Origin: Psychroserpens luteus
Lineage (GTDB): Bacteria > Bacteroidota > Bacteroidia > Flavobacteriales > Flavobacteriaceae
Direction of reading: 5' to 3'
NCBI RefSeq assembly: GCF_015319355.1
Contig: NZ_JADILU010000008.1
Coordinates: 1 to 64,000, forward strand
Length of the DNA: 64,000 nt
Made by a program: the position numbers and the translations under genes. Shown here in pieces: positions 61,190 through 64,000 of the stretch; within the stretch, counting starts at the first letter, position 1; the number at the start of each line of letters is the position of its first letter. Below the pieces are notes generated by a model. The model worked only from the letters and a program-made list of their open reading frames with translations, was not told where the DNA came from and did no database searches.

Positions 61190-62212
61190 ATGAAAAAAAT
61201 TCTTGTAACAGGAGGACTGGGTTTTATAGGTTCTCATACAGTTGTTGAACTTCAAAATGAAGGTTTTGAAGTTGTTATAATTGATGATTTATCAAATTCT
61301 TCGGAAAGCGTCTTAGATGGAATCACATCTATTACAAATAAAAAGCCCTTTTTTGAGAAATTAGATTTAAAGGAAAAATCTTCAGTAGAAAACTTTTTCA
61401 AAAAGCACAATGATATTTCTGGTGTCATTCATTTTGCAGCTAGTAAAGCTGTAGGAGAAAGTGTTGAAAATCCACTGCTTTATTACGAGAACAATTTAAA
61501 TACACTTATTTACATGCTTAAAGAGGTGCTCAATTTAAAAGAGTCCAACTTTATTTTTAGCTCTTCGTGTACAGTATATGGTCAAGCAGAGAAAATGCCA
61601 ATTACAGAAGAAGCTCCAACGCAACCTGCAGAATCTCCTTACGGAAACACTAAACAAGTAGGTGAAGAAATTATAACAGATACGTGTAAAGTAAGTCCAA
61701 ATTTAAATGCAATTGCGCTGCGATATTTTAACCCAATAGGAGCACACCCAAGTGCAAATATAGGAGAGTTGCCAATTGGAGTCCCACAAAATCTAGTACC
61801 ATATATAACACAAACAGGTGCTGGACTAAGGGAAAGTTTATCTGTTTTTGGAAATGATTACCCTACTCCAGACGGTACATGTATACGAGATTATATTCAC
61901 GTTGTAGATTTAGCAAAAGCACATGTAATTGCTTTACAGCGTTTACTCGATAATAAAAATGATTCAAATTTTGAGACTTTTAATGTAGGTACAGGAGTTG
62001 GTAGTTCGGTTTTAGAAGTGATTACTGCTTTTGATAATGTATCTAACCAATCTCTAAACTATAAATTTGCTCCAAGACGTGAAGGTGATGTGATTTCTGC
62101 TTTCGCAGATACAGAAAAAGCAAATACTGTCTTAGGTTGGAAAGCTAAGTCTTCTCTTAATGATGCTATTGGTTCAGCATGGAAATGGGAACAGAAAATA
62201 AGAAATTTATAA
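61190..62212 (+). CDS. galE: UDP-glucose 4-epimerase
   Basis: 340 residues from ATG 61190, 1 bp after the aminotransferase stop. NAD-binding ILVTGGLGFIGSHTVVEL (4-21), catalytic Ser in FSSSCTVYGQA and Tyr/Lys in SPYGNTKQVGEE, then LRYFNPIGAHPSANIGELP, ECF-like substrate region PTPDGTCIRDYIHVVDLAKAH. It interconverts UDP-glucose and UDP-galactose (or their N-acetyl forms). It is probably cotranscribed with the DegT gene and supplies sugar nucleotides for envelope polysaccharides. Octamer CTTCGGAA at 61299. Confidence 0.95.
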   Translation: MKKILVTGGLGFIGSHTVVELQNEGFEVVIIDDLSNSSESVLDGITSITNKKPFFEKLDLKEKSSVENFFKKHNDISGVIHFAASKAVGESVENPLLYYENNLNTLIYMLKEVLNLKESNFIFSSSCTVYGQAEKMPITEEAPTQPAESPYGNTKQVGEEIITDTCKVSPNLNAIALRYFNPIGAHPSANIGELPIGVPQNLVPYITQTGAGLRESLSVFGNDYPTPDGTCIRDYIHVVDLAKAHVIALQRLLDNKNDSNFETFNVGTGVGSSVLEVITAFDNVSNQSLNYKFAPRREGDVISAFADTEKANTVLGWKAKSSLNDAIGSAWKWEQKIRNL

Positions 62213-62222
62213 ACTATATATA

Positions 62223-63506
62223 ATGAAAAGAGTATTACAACTTATTATCCTTTTACTGACGATTTCAGTAACTGGACAGGATACTTATTTGCACTGCGGA
62301 AAAGTTATTGATACAAAAAATGGGACTATTTTAAAAGAAAAAACGATTATTATTTCTGGAAATAAAATTGTTTCTATTGAAAATGGATATGTGAACGGAA
62401 AGACTTCAGAAGATAAAATCATCGATCTAAAATCAAAAACGGTTATGCCTGGACTTATAGATATGCATGTTCATCTTGAAGGTGAAACAAGTCCGACAAG
62501 ATATTTAGAGACGTTTACTAAGAATGAAGCAGATGTCGCATTTACTTCCGCAGAAATAGCTAAAAGAACATTAATGGCAGGTTTTACAACGGTTAGAGAT
62601 CTTGGAGGTAGTGGTGTAAATGTGTCACTGCGTGATGCTACTGCTAACGGAAAAGTACCTGGACCTCGAATTTTTACTGCTGAAAAAGCAATAGGAACAA
62701 CAGGAGGACATGCAGATCCAACAAACGGAATGAGAAAAGATTTAATGGGAGATCCTGGACCAGACGAAGGTGTAATCAATAGTCCTGAAGATGCTAGAAA
62801 AGCAGTGAGACAACGCTATAAAAATGGAGCAGACCTCATAAAAATTACAGCAACAGGTGGTGTTCTAAGTGTAGCTAAAAATGGTGCAAACGCTCAATTT
62901 ACTCAAGAAGAAGTTAATGAGATTGTAAAAACAGCTAAAGAATATGGAATGAATGTAGCAGCTCACGCTCACGGTAAAGAAGGTATGAAACGTGCTGTAT
63001 TAGCTGGTGTTCAAACGATAGAACATGGATCATTTATGGATAAAGAAGTTGCTACTTTAATGAAACAAAACAATTGCTATATGGTGCCAACTTTATCTGC
63101 TGGACGTTATGTAGAGGAGAAGGCAAAGATTCCAAATTATTATCCTGATGTGATTATCCCTAAAATAACAAGTACTATGGCTATTTTGGATAAAACTATA
63201 AAAATGGTCATTAGTGAAGGTGTTCCCATAGCCTTTGGAACAGATGCTGGTGTGTTTCCTCATGGAGATAATGCTAAAGAATTTCGATACATGGTTGATG
63301 CTGGATGGTCACCAATGTTTTCCTTACAAAGTGCAACAGTAACGAATGCTAAGTTACTAGATATGGAGAATCAATTGGGGCAAATAAAAGCAGGGTTTAT
63401 TGCAGATATAATTGCAATAGATGAAGATCCTACAAAAAACATTTCTACGATGGAACACGTGATTTTCGTCATGAAAGAAGGAAAAGTCTATAAAAACGAA
63501 TTGTAA
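62223..63506 (+). CDS. secreted amidohydrolase of the prolidase-like (COG1228) group
   Basis: 427 residues. Signal peptide ending SVTGQ (about 19). Amidohydrolase motifs are complete: GLIDMHVHLEG (His82, His84), KITATGG (carboxylated Lys207), NVAAHAHG (His248, His250), IEHGS (His268) and FGTDAGV (Asp341), a binuclear metal site. COG1228 members hydrolyse Xaa-Pro or Xaa-Arg/Lys dipeptides or imidazolonepropionate; imidazolonepropionase is less likely because of the signal peptide. 10 bp after galE. A dipeptide role could link it with the cyanophycinase locus, but there is no direct evidence. Confidence 0.88.
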   Translation: MKRVLQLIILLLTISVTGQDTYLHCGKVIDTKNGTILKEKTIIISGNKIVSIENGYVNGKTSEDKIIDLKSKTVMPGLIDMHVHLEGETSPTRYLETFTKNEADVAFTSAEIAKRTLMAGFTTVRDLGGSGVNVSLRDATANGKVPGPRIFTAEKAIGTTGGHADPTNGMRKDLMGDPGPDEGVINSPEDARKAVRQRYKNGADLIKITATGGVLSVAKNGANAQFTQEEVNEIVKTAKEYGMNVAAHAHGKEGMKRAVLAGVQTIEHGSFMDKEVATLMKQNNCYMVPTLSAGRYVEEKAKIPNYYPDVIIPKITSTMAILDKTIKMVISEGVPIAFGTDAGVFPHGDNAKEFRYMVDAGWSPMFSLQSATVTNAKLLDMENQLGQIKAGFIADIIAIDEDPTKNISTMEHVIFVMKEGKVYKNEL

Positions 63507-63667
63507 ATTTCATAATTTAAGACCAATTAATTATAAATATGACAACAATAACACCTTTTTCTTAAGGGTCTTATATTTAACAAATTGATTAACAATGATT
63601 TAATGTTTAAAACTTGGTGTTGGTCGTTCGTCTTTGTTTCTTTGGAGCTAATGATAAATGAAAACCA

Positions 63668-63859
63668 ATGAAATTGATTAGTATTAAAAGAGAAACTAAG
63701 CCAGAAGCCAGGTTCACAAAAAGAATGGGTGTATTGACAACAAACGTAACATATATTAAGAAACAATTCTTGAGTATCCCTTACAAAACAGTTCATAAAT
63801 ATCGAGAAACGTACTACGGTAAAATTAAAGACTGTGAAAATATAAGTTTAGCAAAATAA
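63668..63859 (+). CDS. small basic protein, function unknown
   Basis: 63 residues: MKLISIKRETKPEARFTKRM GVLTTNVTYIKKQF with an end HKYRETYYGKIKDCENISLAK. Rich in Lys, Arg and Tyr, no signal peptide or membrane segment. Support comes from coding-like codon use and from the terminator starting 2 bp after the stop. Upstream lies 160 bp of spacer. The overlapping minus-strand frame looks random. Not recognised; possibly nucleic-acid-binding (inference). Confidence 0.6.
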   Translation: MKLISIKRETKPEARFTKRMGVLTTNVTYIKKQFLSIPYKTVHKYRETYYGKIKDCENISLAK

Positions 63860-63860
63860 T

Positions 63861-63894
63861 AAAAAAACCTCTTCAAATTTGAAGAGGTTTTTTT
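63861..63894. terminator. bidirectional intrinsic terminator
   Basis: CCTCTTCAAATTTGAAGAGG (63868-63887) is a perfect palindrome, flanked by seven A and seven T. It serves the small basic gene and probably a gene entering from the right edge on the minus strand. Confidence 0.9.
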
Positions 63895-63942
63895 ATTATT
63901 TCATTCTATTTCTTATTGAGATAGTTTTAACTAAAAATGGTA

Positions 63943-64000
63943 TCACTTTTTTTTAGCGAATATTATCGTGAATAATAGCGTAAGCATTCCAAAGGTTACA
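63943..64000 (-). CDS. C-terminal end of a probable membrane protein (partial)
   Basis: On the minus strand, a frame enters at the right edge and ends with TGA at 63943-63945. The last 18 residues read VTFGMLTLLFTIIFAKKK, a hydrophobic helix with a basic end. A terminator lies 49 bp downstream. The gene is cut by the window; identity unknown. Confidence 0.4.
   Translation of the reverse strand, partial: VTFGMLTLLFTIIFAKKK

Larger units (their letters stand above)
2560..61306. repeat. dispersed octamer CTTCGGAA/TTCCGAAG (29 exact copies)
   Basis: First bases of exact copies: 2560, 2906, 3941, 4269, 5205, 6907, 12527, 15919, 15975, 18016, 19623, 20943, 23357, 25970, 28350, 28584, 29366, 33784, 35311, 36309, 36344, 46577, 49556, 51397, 52820, 53663, 57449, 59193, 61299. 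Both strands are used about equally. Copies occur in all three coding frames (TTC GGA, TCC GAA or TCG GAA, CTT CGG) and in spacers, so protein sequence does not explain them. A rough composition estimate predicts one or two. Confidence 0.75.

Noticed and set aside
62223-63506. Imidazolonepropionase of histidine degradation
   Set aside because: The protein has a signal peptide and no hut genes nearby; prolidase-type COG1228 fits better.
63527-63796. 89-residue minus-strand frame near the right end
   Set aside because: Cys/Phe-rich, random-looking, and antisense to the better supported 63-residue gene.

Overview
The window is a 64 kb piece of a low-GC Bacteroidota chromosome, almost certainly a marine-type member of the Flavobacteriaceae. 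Evidence for this is the type IX secretion (T9SS) sorting domains, a PorP/SprF protein, SusC/SusD outer-membrane transporters, a short primary sigma factor of the Bacteroidota type, promoters matching TTTG-N18/20-TAnnTTTG, near absence of Shine-Dalgarno sequences, and a folK-deoxynucleoside kinase fusion. No insertion sequence, prophage, CRISPR array or rRNA operon was seen. Layout, 1-22 kb: the tail of a T9SS type B surface protein with its PorP/SprF partner; a minus-strand envelope operon (SIMPL, rhodanese and VWA lipoproteins); a LytS-type TPR histidine kinase, a small secreted protein and a LytTR response regulator; gamma carbonic anhydrase; then the conserved envelope-biogenesis run CBS protein-nadK-DUF6089-uppS-bamA-ompH-ompH-murI on the minus strand, with pdxJ divergent; then an alpha/beta hydrolase, a small membrane protein, tig, clpP and clpX. 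Layout, 22-37 kb: a GH3-family enzyme, a DUF2797 protein, a LysE exporter, rpoD-rpsU, a large AsmA protein, a queuosine-precursor transporter, folK-dNK, a TrmH-type methyltransferase, mutS, and tRNA-Gly(GCC)-tRNA-Leu(UAA). Layout, 37-45 kb: a block bounded by two Crp/Fnr-family regulators and containing PEP carboxykinase, a Cys-rich mini-protein, a methyltransferase, a small basic protein, a SulP anion transporter, a DUF983 protein and isocitrate dehydrogenase. A perfect TTGAT-N4-ATCAA palindrome lies in the first divergent promoter region. The tRNA-Leu 3' end is repeated in degenerate form at the border of this block. Layout, 45.5-58 kb: a SusCD locus built as ECF sigma, FecR anti-sigma, SusC with STN domain, SusD, two PKD plus YWTD-propeller surface proteins, a cyanophycinase, an M20 peptidase and a second T9SS-exported cyanophycinase-like protein. 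It has no glycoside hydrolase, and I read it as a candidate utilisation locus for cyanophycin or a related isopeptide polymer. Layout, 58-64 kb: an 11-residue-repeat lipoprotein, waaA, a DegT aminotransferase, galE, a secreted amidohydrolase of the prolidase type and a small basic protein. The window is also strewn with the octamer CTTCGGAA/TTCCGAAG (29 exact copies found by eye, in all reading frames and between genes), far above chance. None lies between 36.35 and 46.58 kb, which covers the Crp-bounded block. A family of imperfect palindromic repeats (TCATTCAGA...AGAATCT arms) sits in the 8.4 and 32-33 kb intergenic regions.
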